Below are positions 12,135 through 22,484 of a stretch of 64,000 bases of DNA, piece after piece. Origin of the DNA: Parietaria judaica (Eukaryota > Streptophyta > Magnoliopsida > Rosales > Urticaceae); contig OX940869.1 in NCBI GenBank assembly GCA_954871525.1, positions 11,989,001 to 12,053,000 of the forward strand, given 5' to 3'. The translations under genes and the position numbers were made by a program. How positions within the stretch are numbered: position 1 is the first letter of the stretch; each line of letters opens with the position of its first letter. Under the pieces are notes generated by a model. That model saw nothing but the letters and a program-made list of their open reading frames with translations, was not told the DNA's origin and did no database searches.

Positions 12135-12656
12135 GTGTCTTCGATTATACTTTTTGAGTGAAAGATAGAAATATTTCAGCCTAGTGATGCTTTGAAACAT
12201 TTCTATCTTTCATAGTTATATTTTGTATAGAATATTATATAATGTATTTTAATGACTAATGACAGAAGTATATGTAATATGTATGCATGACTAATGCAAT
12301 TAATTAACATAAATTTTGTTTAGTGTAGATAATTATTTATATATGTTTGATTAAGTTTATATTGATTCTTGAGGAATTCATTTTGGATTTATAAGAATTC
12401 ATAAGTAGATGCTGGATGTATGAACCCAATTAGTTTCATTCAAAACTACATATAAATGCTGATGCCAATTTACTTATTTGCAACCAAACACAGTTTTAAC
12501 AAAAAAATAACCAAACACAATTTTCTTTTTCCTTTCTAAAAAATAGTGTAACAAAATAATAACCAATCACATTTTCAAAATATTTTGAGAAAATTGTTCT
12601 GTAAAATTAAAAATGCAAACACAAAATGAAAATACAAAACGCTTTCAAACGCTACC

Positions 12657-12825
12657 TAAATGATTTGATAGGAAGAGACACTTTATTTTGCCGCATAGTG
12701 AAAAGAAACTACCAAATAGATTCAAAATCTAAACAATTAGGAAAACTCAATCTTTGTTTGTGTATTATGCCACCTCATCACTCAAAAACTCTCCTTTTAT
12801 ATATATATATATATAGATATATAGA
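12657..12825 (-). mobile_element. Helitron-like 5' terminus, minus orientation
   Basis: Read on the minus strand from 12825 (or 12817) the sequence starts TCTATATATC...TATATAAAAGGAGAG and continues GTTTTTGAGTGATGAGG. A TC start followed by an AT run and an AAAGGAGAG-like block is typical of plant Helitron 5' ends, with a T base outside. It has the same orientation as the CTAG/hairpin terminus at 3245, so the two may delimit one Helitron of about 9.6 kb that includes the nested PIF/Harbinger element. Pairing is inference. Confidence 0.5.
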
Positions 12826-13059
12826 TTTGTGACAATATAATTTTTGAGAATAAATGTGCGGCATTAATCCCTACATTAAGAACATGTGTCAATAATACGT
12901 AATGTTAAGAAAAAGAGAAAATGGTCCAAACAATTAATATTTTATTTATAAAAGTTTGGCAAAATAAGAATGAGAACTTAATCTTTTATTTATGTGTTTA
13001 ACGTGCTAGATAAAAAAAAATTGCACTTTTTGATAGGTTCAACAAATATATTATAATTA

Positions 13060-13126
13060 ATTTTTTTTTAAAAGGCCTTATTTTAACTTTTCGCCCAAGA
13101 CCCCTAAAAACATTGGGCCGGCCCTG
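13060..13126. mobile_element. Truncated end of a hAT-type element
   Basis: The end ...CCAAGACCCCTAAAAACATT followed by GGGCCGGCCCTG is, in reverse complement, closely similar to the left end of the element at 13398 (both run CAGGGC/CAAGGCC...GCCC, then TTTTT(A/G)(A/G)GGG(T/C)CTTGGGCGAAA). The opposite terminus is not recognisable, so this is a fragment. Confidence 0.55.
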
Positions 13127-13397
13127 GGGGCATTGTTTCCACCTAAATTTGAGATCACTTTGCTTCGAGATGGTATAGGAGGAGAATCTTTGATTTAATA
13201 ACATAACACTAATAAAATAAAATAAAAAATCGTTTTGGTGTGAAGTTTAGTATTGTGGTCAGAGATGAAAATATAAATAAATTAATGCATGAGTCCATCG
13301 ATGCAATTATATTAAAATAGTATAATTTTTTAACACGAAATTCAGTATTGTGATTGGACATGCCTTACTTGTCTCATCAACAAGACACGAGTCCCAC

Positions 13398-13746
13398 CAA
13401 GGCCAGCCCGACCTTTTTGAGGGCCTTGGGCGAAAGAAAAAATGAGGCTTTTTTCAATTAATTTTTTTGTAAAAAGAATAACATCAAATAGAAAACGTTA
13501 TGAAAACTTAGTATACAAATGCAATATTAATAGACAAAAAAAAAAAGTGATTCGGTGTTTGTGGAATCGAACTTGGGCCATGGCATAACAATCTAATGTG
13601 TTTATCAATAAAGCATGTATGAAGTTTGAGGCCCTTTTGAGGCTTTTTCTTAACTAGATGCTTCAATGATTTCTTCATAAGGCAAGGCCCTTTGATGGGA
13701 GCCTTGGGGCCATTGCCCAAGTGGCCGAAGGATATGGTCGGGCCTG
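13398..13746. mobile_element. hAT-type MITE, 349 bp
   Basis: The left end CAAGGCCAGCCCGACC and the reverse complement of the right end (CAGGCCCGACC) form an imperfect inverted repeat. Flanking octamers AGTCCCAC (13390-13397) and CGTCCCAC (13747-13754) match at 7 of 8 positions, consistent with a hAT target-site duplication that has picked up one change. No coding capacity. Confidence 0.7.
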
Positions 13747-14128
13747 CGTCCCACTCGCTATGCTATGCCATGCCTCGCCTCGACACATGTTAAAAGGCTT
13801 TGTATAGACGACCAACCCACATAAAATATGTGCATGTCAATCTACTCATGCTTCTTCTTTGCTCGGCTACATGTTCACCTCACGTTTTTAGTTGTGACAG
13901 TCACTAATCCTGTGAGCCACGAGGGCAAGAACGCGTAAGTTGTACAGTCCCACATCGCCTGAGCAAGGGGAAGTGTTGATGGGACGTTCCCGAGACTGTG
14001 CAGGTATGGGACTGCATGGTTATCGGAGATCATACAGGTATGGGACTATATGGTCGAAGAGGCTTAAAAGAATTGATCGGTACTACCTATGTCAACAAGA
14101 TGCATCTTCTTTTCGGTTGCCCGTTCAT

Positions 14129-14196
14129 AGGAACTCCAAAGTTAAGCGTGCTTGGCTTGGGAGCAATCCTGGGATGGGTGACCTCCTGGGAAGTTT
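14129..14196 (+). promoter_or_regulatory. 5S rRNA-like internal pol III promoter in Cassandra LTR 1
   Basis: GAACTCC-AAGTTAAGCGTGCTTGG corresponds to the 5S rRNA A-box region, and GGGATGGGTGACC-TCCTGGGAAG to its intermediate element and C-box. The 5' half of 5S is poorly conserved. Equivalent segments lie 473 and 946 bp downstream in LTRs 2 and 3. In Cassandra this region is thought to recruit RNA polymerase III. Confidence 0.85.
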
Positions 14197-14601
14197 CTCG
14201 AGAAGCGTGCGAGTGAGGACAAAGCACGCTGAAAAGACTCGTGTTGGCCTGTGGGGATAGTCGTCGATTCGATTGAGCAGCCGGGGCGTTACAGATAATA
14301 TCAGAGCCGAGCCCAGCCGGAAGTGTGGCCGACGATGACGTCGGGCCCCCATTAGGTGGGGTGATTGTGACAGTCAGTAATCCCGTGAGCCACGAGGGCA
14401 AGAACGGGTAAGTTGTACAGTCCCACATCGCCTGGGCAAGGGGAAGTGCTGATGGGACGTTCCCGAGACTGTGCAGGTATGGGACTGCACGGTTATCAGA
14501 GATCATACAGGTATGGGACTGTATGGTCGAAGAGGCTTAAAATAATTGATCGGTACTACCTATGTCAACAAGATGCATCTTCTTTTCGGTAGCCCGTTCA
14601 T

Positions 14602-14669
14602 AGGAACTCGAAAGTTAAGCGTGCTTGGCTTGGGAGCAATCCTGGGATGGGTGACCTCCTGGGAAGCTT
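14602..14669 (+). promoter_or_regulatory. 5S rRNA-like internal promoter in Cassandra LTR 2
   Basis: Same A-box and C-box arrangement as LTR 1; the first block reads GAACTCGAAAGTTAAGCG. The long minus-strand open frame overlapping this LTR is a by-product of the repeat. Confidence 0.85.
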
Positions 14670-15074
14670 CTCGGGAAGCTTGCGAGTGAGGACAAAGCAC
14701 GCTGAAAAGACTCGTGTTGGCCTGTGGGGATAGTCGTCGATTCGATTGAGCAGCCGGGGCGTTACAGATGGTATCAGAGCCGAGCCCAGCCGAAAGTGTG
14801 GCCGACGAGGACGTCGGGCCCCCATTAGGTGGGGTGATTGTGACAGTCAGTAATCCCGTGAGCCACGAGGGCAAGAACAGGTAAGCTGTACAGTCCCACA
14901 TCGCCTGGGCAAGAGGAAGTGCTGATGGGACGTTCCCGAGACTGTGCAGGTATGGGACTGCACGGTTATCGGAGATCATACAGGTATGGGACTGTATGGT
15001 CGAAGAGGCTTAAAAGAATTGATCGGTACTACCTATGTCAACAAGATGCATCTTCTTTTCGGTAGCCCGTTCAT

Positions 15075-15142
15075 AGGAACTCGAAAGTTAAGCGTGCTTG
15101 GCTTGGGAGCAATCCTGGGATGGGTGACCTCCTGGGAAGTTT
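15075..15142 (+). promoter_or_regulatory. 5S rRNA-like internal promoter in Cassandra LTR 3
   Basis: Same A-box and C-box arrangement, sharing the GAACTCG variant of LTR 2 and differing from LTR 1 (GAACTCC). Confidence 0.85.
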
Positions 15143-15549
15143 CTCGGGAAGCGTGCGAGTGAGGACAAAGCACGCTGAAAAAACTCATGTTGGCCTGTGG
15201 GGATAGTCGGCGATTCGATTGAGCACCCGGGGCGTTACATTAGTGTTCGACGAAGAAACGGGTCAACATATTTAACTATCCTGACCTTAATATAATAGTT
15301 GATAAATACATTCAGTTGAGCTTCTTGGAGTGTTAGATCGAGCTGATTAAAACAATTTTGTTGAATCAATTTTGTTAGTTTTTTTTATTATTACTTTTTC
15401 GATAAACGACATGTCGTTTTAGATCAGATTACTAGACACACCTCCCAAATCGTTGATAAATTTTGGGTATCTCTTAAGTTAAATAACCAAACAAGTTTAA
15501 AAGGAAAAGAATAAACTCACTTTTAAGTAACGGCAAGCACACTGTAAGT

Positions 15550-16043
15550 CAAGGTTCGATGTTTCCACGATTATCTTCGATTCGATTATCCGTCTTGCCG
15601 GTAGTTATCGGAGAGACGGCCATGCCAGTACTTTTCTATGATTTTTGCTGAAAATCGGTAAACATCTTGAAAAATAACAAAAATATGGTACGTACTTTTC
15701 AAGAAATTTTTGCAATTTTTGATGATTTTATTCGAGTATTTACATATATGAGAGTGAGACTATATTTTATTTACCTATGTTTGAGTATGAAATGATTTTA
15801 TTTTTGGAATTTTTAATGTTTTATCAGCGTTATAAACTTAGTAAATTTATTCTTAAAAATATTTAAGTGATTTTTCATCGATAATCTTTGATAAGTGTCG
15901 ATAAACCGTCGATAATCATCGAAAAGTATCGGTAATCGGTAAGCTACAGTATTATTAGTTTTCTGTCGGTAATCCGGTAAGTTATCGATTAATCCGTCGA
16001 TAACGGCAAACGATTTATCGGCAAGTTCGGTAAGTTGAACCTT
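15550..16043. mobile_element. Possible non-autonomous element with CAAGGTTC ends
   Basis: CAAGGTTCGATGTTTCC near 15551 and the reverse complement of the right end (CAAGGTTCAACTTACC) share ten terminal bases. The interior is full of short ATCGATAA/TCGGTAA motifs on both strands near the ends. A clear target-site duplication is not visible (only CTGT is shared), so boundaries are approximate. Confidence 0.4.
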
Positions 16044-16129
16044 GCTGTGTCACCCTAATATCACAAGAATATATAAACAGAGCATCAAATCCTCGTGTAA
16101 TAAAACATATTATATAGTATTTAATAATA

Positions 16130-16599
16130 GGGTTAATGACGGCAAAAATACCTAAAGTTTAGTCAAAGAACCCTTTGTGTATCCAAAGTTTAAAAGTAGT
16201 GACAAAAGTACCTAAAATCCTATTTGGGGAGTTGACCACTCCATTCTCATAACGCCGTTAACTTACCCGTTAACTTTGACCACGTGGACAAACATGAGTT
16301 GTTGACATAACATTTTTTGCCACGTGGACGAGGCCAAATCAGCCTCGTTTACGACAAAACAACGAATTAAACCCCCTAATTAATACTATTTAATAGAACT
16401 AATTAAACCCCTAATGATTACACTTACCAAAACAGATTTATCCACGTGGCCAAAACTAATGTATAACTTAACGGCGTTACGAGAATTGAGTGGTCAACTC
16501 CTCAAATGCAAATTTAGGTATTTTTGCCACTACTTTTAAATTTTAAGTACACGAGGAATTTTGTTACCAAATTTTGAATATTTTTGCCGTCATTTACCC
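16130..16599. mobile_element. MULE-type foldback MITE, 470 bp, with 9-bp TSD
   Basis: Left end GGGTTAATGACGGCAAAAAT and the reverse complement of the right end GGGTAAATGACGGCAAAAAT begin a long inverted repeat of about 180 bp per arm. The arms include TTTAAAAGTAGTG and GAGTTGACCACTC blocks on both sides. The nonamer TTAATAATA flanks both ends exactly (16121-16129 and 16600-16608). A 9-bp duplication with long inverted arms is characteristic of Mutator-like elements. Confidence 0.9.
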
Positions 16600-16608
16600 T
16601 TAATAATA

Positions 16609-17270
16609 TTGCTACGTCTAGAAAATCTTGAGTCAGATTTATTTTTATTTTATTTTCTCCTTTAATGTTGGTGGGACAGAAACAGTGATCTACTACCATA
16701 TTTCTTTGGCCGTTCATTCAATATTATTATTGATTTTTTCACGTGGTCTCTGACCAGATTGGAATCTCTTTACTAATATTAAATTTAAATTCCGTAGATC
16801 GAAGGAAATTGATGGTAAAGCCAAGATAACATTTGTCCCTTTCGATCTTATGATCTTATATTAAATTTTGATAACAATATCTTTTTTGTTTGAACATTCT
16901 GATCTGATGCCAATGCCCTCTAAAAGTATAATTAGTTTGGCAAATCAAAAGCACATGAATTCGGATTTAAGAAATAATGGAAGCTTTTTTTTCACATTTG
17001 GAGTGTGTTTTTGTTGGCCAAAATAGATAATGAATGATGATTTTATTGTAGTAATTTGAAGAGGATATTTGAATTAACATTAGTATATATTTTTCACATC
17101 ACATGTAATCTATTGACACAAATTAATTACTTATTTCAATGAAAACCCGTAAATACGGTGTTGATGCCGAAAAATTGATCAAACAATGTAGTGGTCCAAA
17201 GTTGGATATTAGGCCGGGCCCATCGCCGTTTGTTGATTTTCTTGGGCTAGAGGCTTAATTCACTGTTCTT
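16609..17270. other. AT-rich spacer, nothing recognised
   Basis: AT-rich DNA without a supported coding frame or clear element terminus. A TGTTGATGCC sequence at 17160 resembles the start of the LTR at 17503, but no partner is visible. Confidence 0.4.
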
Positions 17271-17271
17271 G

Positions 17272-18430
17272 TAGAGTCTGGCAGATCGAACCCTCCGCTA
17301 ACCGTTGGCCAAAGACCGGGTCCTCTGTACCTGTTACCGCAAAGTCCTAGAATGGACTAGGCTCGGGTTATAGGTCGGTGACCGCAGAGAACTGGAACCC
17401 CCGTACGATAGGTTGACGATCGGGCTCTAGCAAATCTTGGTAGATCGGACCCTCCGCTAACCATTGGCCCAGATTCTGGTACTCCTTACCTGTTACCGCA
17501 TATGTTGATGTGTAAATTCGTTCCGTATAAGAAACGATAAAGTCACAATTAATTAGATTTACTGTCCAAATAATCAAGACCGAAGTACATGAATAAATAG
17601 AATATTCATACAAATGGGCCCTACGAAGGTGAATTGAGGCCCACAAGGGAGAAACCCAAGGCCCAAGCCCGAGCAGCAGAGGGTCAATTTGATCTCGAAC
17701 ATGAACCAACAGCAAGACCCGAGTAGAACTAGCCAATGTCCCGAGCAGAACCAATCGAAGCTCTGTTCAACCTGTGCAACAGTCAATGATCCCGACCAGG
17801 AAATCAGCCACGACCAAGTTCAAACTACCACTCAGACCAAGTCAAGTCCACCACAAGTCAAGCTCGACGCCAACTTTGGCCCACGTGTCAGCTCAACACC
17901 AACTCAAGCACCGGACTCAAACACACTAAGACCACGTTAAAAAGGACGCTCCAACGGGCAGAAATAGAGGTCTATAAATACAGGAATACAACACCATCAC
18001 ACGGACGCAAGCATCATCTGAGAGAAGAGAGTCTGTGAGGATTTGTATTTTTTTAGAGTTTTCAGCTTTATTGATCAATTGGAATCGGCTTGTGGTTCTG
18101 GCTGATTATTCATTTTCAATAAACTTGCAGAGGACGCAGTCAACTACCGCCTTGGGACGACCCTCTCTAAAACACCCTCGAGTTTTTATTACTTTTTTTT
18201 TATATATTTTTGTCAACGTGAAGAGTATTTTCGATGCGGAGATCAAGATCCACAACATCTTGTTAGAAAATTCAAATCGAAATTCCACAATCAGTTTCGT
18301 GACTGTTGAGGTGCGAAACCATGTCAACAGTAGAGTCCTAGAACAGACTAGGCTTTGGTTACAAGTTGGTGACCGCAGAGAACTGGAACCCCCGTAAGGC
18401 AGGTCGATGATCGAGTCTGGAGTAGTCGAT
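17272..18430. repeat. Tandem repeat of about 159 bp interrupted by a solo LTR
   Basis: The block (G/C)AGATCGRACCCTCCGCTAACC...CTGTTACCGCA starts at 17281 and again at 17440. The block AGTCCTAGAA..GACTAGGCT...CCGCAGAGAACTGGAACCC occurs at 17343 and again at 18334. The second repeat unit is therefore split by the LTR at 17503-18329. I do not recognise the repeat's origin; it could be the interior of an older retroelement. Confidence 0.7.
17503..18329 (+). mobile_element. Solo LTR, about 827 bp
   Basis: Termini TGTTGATG and ...CATGTCAACA form a TGTTGA/TCAACA inverted pair. A TATA box (TCTATAAATAC, about 17971) and a GAGAGAAGAGAG-type leader lie inside in plus orientation. The flanks belong to the same older tandem repeat, showing that the LTR interrupted it. 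Flanking pentamers GCATA and GTAGA agree at only 3 of 5 positions, so the target duplication has decayed or the boundary is off by a few bases. Confidence 0.6.
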
Positions 18431-18609
18431 GACTGGGAGAGCCAGGGGGTGATGGTATATGATGCCGCACCTCGTCACATATAGCGAGGCTGCCTACATA
18501 CCCACTTGCAGTCAAGTGAGATCGGCTTATCACGTAGTTCAAAGTGGGCGGGGTGCGTTTTCCTGGGGCAACCGGGGGTCGATGACAGAGACGAGAGTTG
18601 ATGGCAGAG

Positions 18610-19362
18610 AATAGAAAACAGTGATTTTATAGCCCCAGTTTTGTTCCGGTTTCGGTACTGGTCTCGAAACGGTTTAAAAAAAATAAGAGAAATTTAGTTT
18701 GAAACTGGGAACCTGTACTTCCCGGTTCACGATTTATGGAACCGGGAACCGGAACCGGTACCGGAAGCAAAATTTCCCGATTTTTAGTACTGGTTCCGGT
18801 TTTAAACTACATGTAGTTTTACATGTTTTCATATTATGTTGTTTTTAATTATTTTGTATGATTATTGTAGCTTTTGGGTTCTATGTCATTTTTATGACTT
18901 AAACTACGTGTAGTTTTTCGTTATTAGTGTTTAATATTTACCATTTTCCATTCTCTACCTTTTCGATTTCTCTTTCTCCCCCTCTCATCCATCGTGCCGT
19001 CATATTCTTCTCTTCGCCGAGAACACTCCACCGCCGATTACATGTCTTCGTCTTCCAACTAGAACATTTCGCTCGAAAGAAAAATGTATGTCTCGTGTTA
19101 AGTTTTTTTTTTCGGCCATTGATTTTTGTCTCGTGTTAGGTTTCTGTTTCAACCATTGATTTTTGTCTCGTGTTATGTACCTGATTTTTCACGAATCTTT
19201 TCTTACTTTTTCCCGGTACCGGTTCCGGTTTTGGTTTTCAAAAAAATAGGGAAATTTACAACCGGAACCGGGAACCGGTACCAAAAATAAAAATCCCGAC
19301 TTTTCAAAATAGGTACCAAAAACAACTAATTTCCCGGTTCCCGGTTCCGCTTCACCCCTAGT
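18610..19362. mobile_element. Probable non-autonomous element with GGTACCGGTTCCGG-rich arms
   Basis: Inverted arms rich in CCGGTACCGG, GGAACCGGGAACC and TTTCCCGG occur at 18640-18800 and 19205-19350, separated by an AT-rich and CT-rich centre. The right end ...CACCCCTAG resembles the TAGGGGTG end used by a common plant hAT group (see 35879). The left end is not clear and I find no matching octamer. Confidence 0.45.
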
Positions 19363-19669
19363 TGCTGCTTGAATGAATCAAACTTTTATTTATAGGAGGG
19401 TCTAGGGACCTAGATACAATAAAGTATTGTCATTTTAGCCCTCCCGCGTCGTGGCGGAGCGTTCATATTCTTTGATGCGGCGCGGCAGCGCGTCTCGACT
19501 CCCCGTTTTTGTGCGGGGACGGCGCGTTTTTGGACCTAAATTAATTTAGGAAAAATCACCCATGACATAACGTAAAATTAGTACACCACAAGCGAAAATC
19601 ATCACCACTTACAAATTTATTTATCAACTATAATTTTTGAAAAGGTACTGTTAATTCGTAAAAATAGCT
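19363..19669. other. Spacer with a GC-rich island
   Basis: A GC-rich patch at 19440-19535, with several CGCG-containing stems (GCGGCGCGGCAGCGCG), is embedded in AT-rich DNA. No coding frame is supported and the origin is unknown. Confidence 0.35.
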
Positions 19670-21000
19670 TTAACTTAGAACCCGATCCACGGTTCGAGCC
19701 CCGGGTTGGACCCAGCGGTCACGTGGGCAATCGGATATAGACTCAAAGCGAGTTGACTAATGCTCGTCAAAGCTGGGGGTGAGTCCTCCGTCTTGGGCGA
19801 GCCTTCAGGCTGTTCTTGCCGATCCTTGATGAACTTCTCTCCTTGGCGAGCTCCTCGTCTAGGCGAATTCCTTGTCTTGGCGAAGATCCGGGACGTTCTT
19901 GATGAGTTTTGATGATTTTCCTTCCTTGGTGAGCTCCTACGGCGAGGGAGGACCTGTAAAAAAGGGTAGATCGGGCCCAAACCCCGTCACTTATGGTTGG
20001 GTGAGGCTTTCTATGTATCTCGTTGAGAATCAGGTCCTACATAGTTCAGGGTTAGTAGTAAATGGATGATAGGCAATGTGATTTGGCTCGTTGGAGATGC
20101 CGATAATGGCAGTGCGGAGGTGACCTTCGCAAGTGGCGAGGGTATTACCGGCAGGGGTGTCGTAGTAGACGGCGCAGGTTTAGGCGAACTCGGGTGGCGA
20201 GGGCCTTGACTGGCAAGGGAGGTCTTCGCCGTTGCCTTTCTTATATTAGGCTTTGGCGCGTGACCACGTCGGACAACTTATCTTTGGCGAACTTTGGTCT
20301 TTGTCAAGTATTTATCTCTCAGACGAGCCTCTCTTGGCGAGCTCCGAGGGCGTTGAAAACGCGAGCCAAGTACCTTCAGATGAGAGGGGCGATTCTAGAG
20401 AGAGAAACTAGAGAGAGAAGCTATGGAGAAAGCTGTATGTGAATGTCCAAAATGAGGAGGAGAATGGTCCTATTTATAGGTAAATGAAGTAACTACTTCT
20501 CCCTGAATCAGGGGAATTAATGGAGAATATCCTTCCTTGGTTGCCAATGAAAAATGCGCCTAGGGCCTTGCCACGGGGAGCTTGTCGCGACTCCTTGTCA
20601 TGGCAAGGGGCTCGTCGGTTGCTCCGTAGCTCGTCTAGCGTCTTCCGGGTGTCCGCGAGGCGAGCTTGAATGTTGATTCTGAGGGAATCTAGAGGACTTC
20701 CCGATGACTTTCGTAAGCTCGGATCTCCTCGTCGTATGAATTATTGTGAGTTGTTCCTTCGTTGATGGCGAGGCGGCTCGCCAGGGCGAGGGGCTCGTCG
20801 GGGGACCTCGTCGGGAGGTTTGTCGGGAGACCTCGCCAGGAGTGCCTTTTCGATCAAGGGCTTTGTCTTCGTGGTCTTTATGGTTCCGGGCCTCGTCAAA
20901 TGCATTGGGTTTTGGCCCGTTGGTCTTTGACTTCGCTAATGGGCTTTGACTTTCGCCAATAAAATACAATTTTTATTTGTCTCGGAAAATGCACATAACA
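19670..21000 (-). mobile_element. LTR of a retrotransposon, minus orientation, left boundary uncertain
   Basis: Read on the minus strand the sequence starts TGTTATGTGCATTTTCC at 21000. It has a TATA box (CTATAAATAGG, around 20480) about 520 bp in, followed by a TTTCTCTCTCTAG-type leader, as expected for an LTR with U3, R and U5. The body is GC-rich with scattered TGGCGAG/CTCGCCA motifs. I cannot place the other terminus or a target duplication. The arginine/serine-rich minus frame at 19675-19980 is probably not a protein. Confidence 0.55.
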
Positions 21001-21637
21001 TCATGTACTATTGACATGACCGTACTTTCAATAATATAAGTTTTCTATATTATATTGAAACACAAATATGACAAATACTTATGTTATACCCATTGGTTAG
21101 TTTATGCCTTATGGTGTACTATCATGTTTTTCTTTTTCTTTTTCCTTTTGTATTTATGAGTTCATGAAAATATATAGTAAACTTTATATCTATATTTTTC
21201 AACAAATTAATATTTACAGTAGTTCGAATTTACTAGCGTATTAACTACCGCATGCGATACTACCACGTGCGGTAAACGGCACTAAAAGTTCATAAATCCA
21301 ACTAAAAACCAAAATGCCGAAAGCGGTACTAAAATTTTGAAAAATTCAAACCGAATTAATAGTATTACAAGTCCTACCCCAAACAAATACAGAAGAGAAA
21401 AACTAATATGAGATATTATCGTAATAGCAGCTCGTTCCAATTTTGTGGACTGTAAAATTTGCATTTAAATTTTATAAGATTTTTTTCGCATTAAATTTCT
21501 TTTTGTTTTGCTTTGGTGGGCCTAAAATAAAGAAGCAAAATCAATTTTCACTCTTATGATTCTTCCCTTTTCAACAGCTTCCTTAATTTAATCGGACACT
21601 AATATCACAGCTAAATTAAAAAAAAAAAAAAAAAAAA
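21001..21637. other. AT-rich spacer
   Basis: No supported gene. A poly-A run at 21618-21637 abuts the following element. Confidence 0.4.
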
Positions 21638-22313
21638 GATATTTGCGGCAAAAATTACATAAATTTTATGAAAATTTTGATTTATATTTTCAATTATTTA
21701 GTTGCAAAAATGTCAATGGTATAATTTTTTTGACAAAAGTAATAAAAAAAATTAATGAGTTTTTTAATATAAAGTTTTCAGTTGGCTACATGCTACACAT
21801 GATTTGTCTACATTTCTGTTTTTTAATCTAAGATTTTGTGTTTTTTGACCACGTGGTGACGAAATTGACCAACAGTGCTTTAGTTTTCGCATTGTCAAAC
21901 ACGGGAAATAAGTGTTCATTGTCAATTCTTTACAGCTTTTTTTAGCTCATATGCGGTCAAAAAAGAGACAAAAACGTGAACTCATTATATGTCATAAAGT
22001 ATTAACATGAAACTTTATAGTAGGGAGTTAGCAAAAATATATTTAGTTATATTAAAATCTCTATAAATTGTTATTGTTGGGACCAACAAATTTTACTACA
22101 TTATCGAGATTATTAATTTATCAAGGGATAATTTAATAATGTTCGTCAGAGTCGAGATCACACAAAAATATTATTTTATCGAAGTTATTAATTTAACAAA
22201 GTTCTACTGTAATTTTATCAATATTTTTTACATTATTGAAAAGCTTTGCCACTAAAAAAAGTTTGAGAATTTAAGTGAGACTTTTCGTAATATGATATTT
22301 TTGCCGTAAATAT
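21638..22313. mobile_element. Possible MULE-type MITE
   Basis: The left end GATATTTGCGGCAAAAATTAC and the reverse complement of the right end GGATATTTACGGCAAAAATATC match over about 20 bases and share the GCAAAAA(T) core with the other MULE-type MITEs here. No 9-bp duplication is visible, so the call is tentative. It lies just upstream of the LRR gene leader. Confidence 0.4.
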
Positions 22314-22439
22314 CCTAAAAGGAAAAAAGAAAAGAAAAAAGAGTCAGGTCAGTTTTTGGCGTCTATAAACAGAGGCACGTAAAATTGGTTGGGGCTAGCT
22401 AGCTAGGGCTCAATCTTGGATCTTTCTCTCACGCCGTTT

Positions 22440-22444
22440 ATTCA

Positions 22445-22482
<38 letters not shown>
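22440..22482. repeat. (AT)n microsatellite in the LRR gene leader region
   Basis: About 20 uninterrupted AT dinucleotides lie about 900 bp upstream of the LRR gene start codon. Confidence 0.95.

Positions 22483-22484
<2 letters not shown>

Larger units (their letters stand above)
8063..12656 (+). mobile_element. PIF/Harbinger-type DNA transposon with nested solo LTR
   Basis: The left end GGTGGTGTTTGGAAG and the reverse complement of the right end (GGTAGCGTTTGAAAG) agree at 12 of 15 positions. Both sides carry TAA (8060-8062 and 12657-12659), the 3-bp target duplication used by PIF/Harbinger elements. Removing the nested LTR and its duplicated site leaves about 2.5 kb. The only gene inside is a Myb/SANT-like protein of the ORF1 type at 11140-12134; I find no DDE transposase. 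The element is therefore either non-autonomous or a relic. The termini are visible in the sequence; assigning the SANT gene as element cargo is inference from position and family. Confidence 0.7.
13893..15239 (+). mobile_element. Tandem Cassandra TRIM: LTR-internal-LTR-internal-LTR
   Basis: Three 401-bp LTRs (13893-14293, 14366-14766, 14839-15239) start TGTGACAGTC and end GGCGTTACA. They are separated by two 72-bp internal domains. Internal domain 2 begins GATGGTATCAGAGCC, a primer-binding site matching initiator-Met tRNA; in domain 1 the same site has decayed to GATAATATCAGAGCC. A purine-rich tract (AGGTGGGGTGA) precedes LTRs 2 and 3. Identical TTAGT flanks the whole array (13888-13892 and 15240-15244), showing it is one insertion. 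A 5S rRNA-like segment in each LTR identifies the Cassandra family. It encodes no protein and depends on other retrotransposons for mobility. Confidence 0.93.

Noticed and set aside
12857..12864. GCGGCATT as a left TSD partner for GGGGCATT after the truncated hAT end at 13126
   Set aside because: No CAGGGC-type terminus follows it, so the 7/8 match is likely chance.
14087..14979. Repeated 139-codon minus-strand frames
   Set aside because: They lie entirely in Cassandra LTRs, repeat with the 473-bp period and overlap the 5S-like promoter; Cassandra encodes no protein.
14129..15142. Genuine 5S rRNA gene tandem array
   Set aside because: Only the 3' half of 5S is well conserved. The segments sit inside TGTGACAGTC...GTTACA LTRs with primer-binding and polypurine sites and a single flanking TSD.
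19688..19705. tRNA B-box-like GGTTCGAGCCCC
   Set aside because: No A-box or cloverleaf can be built around it; it is probably part of an LTR.
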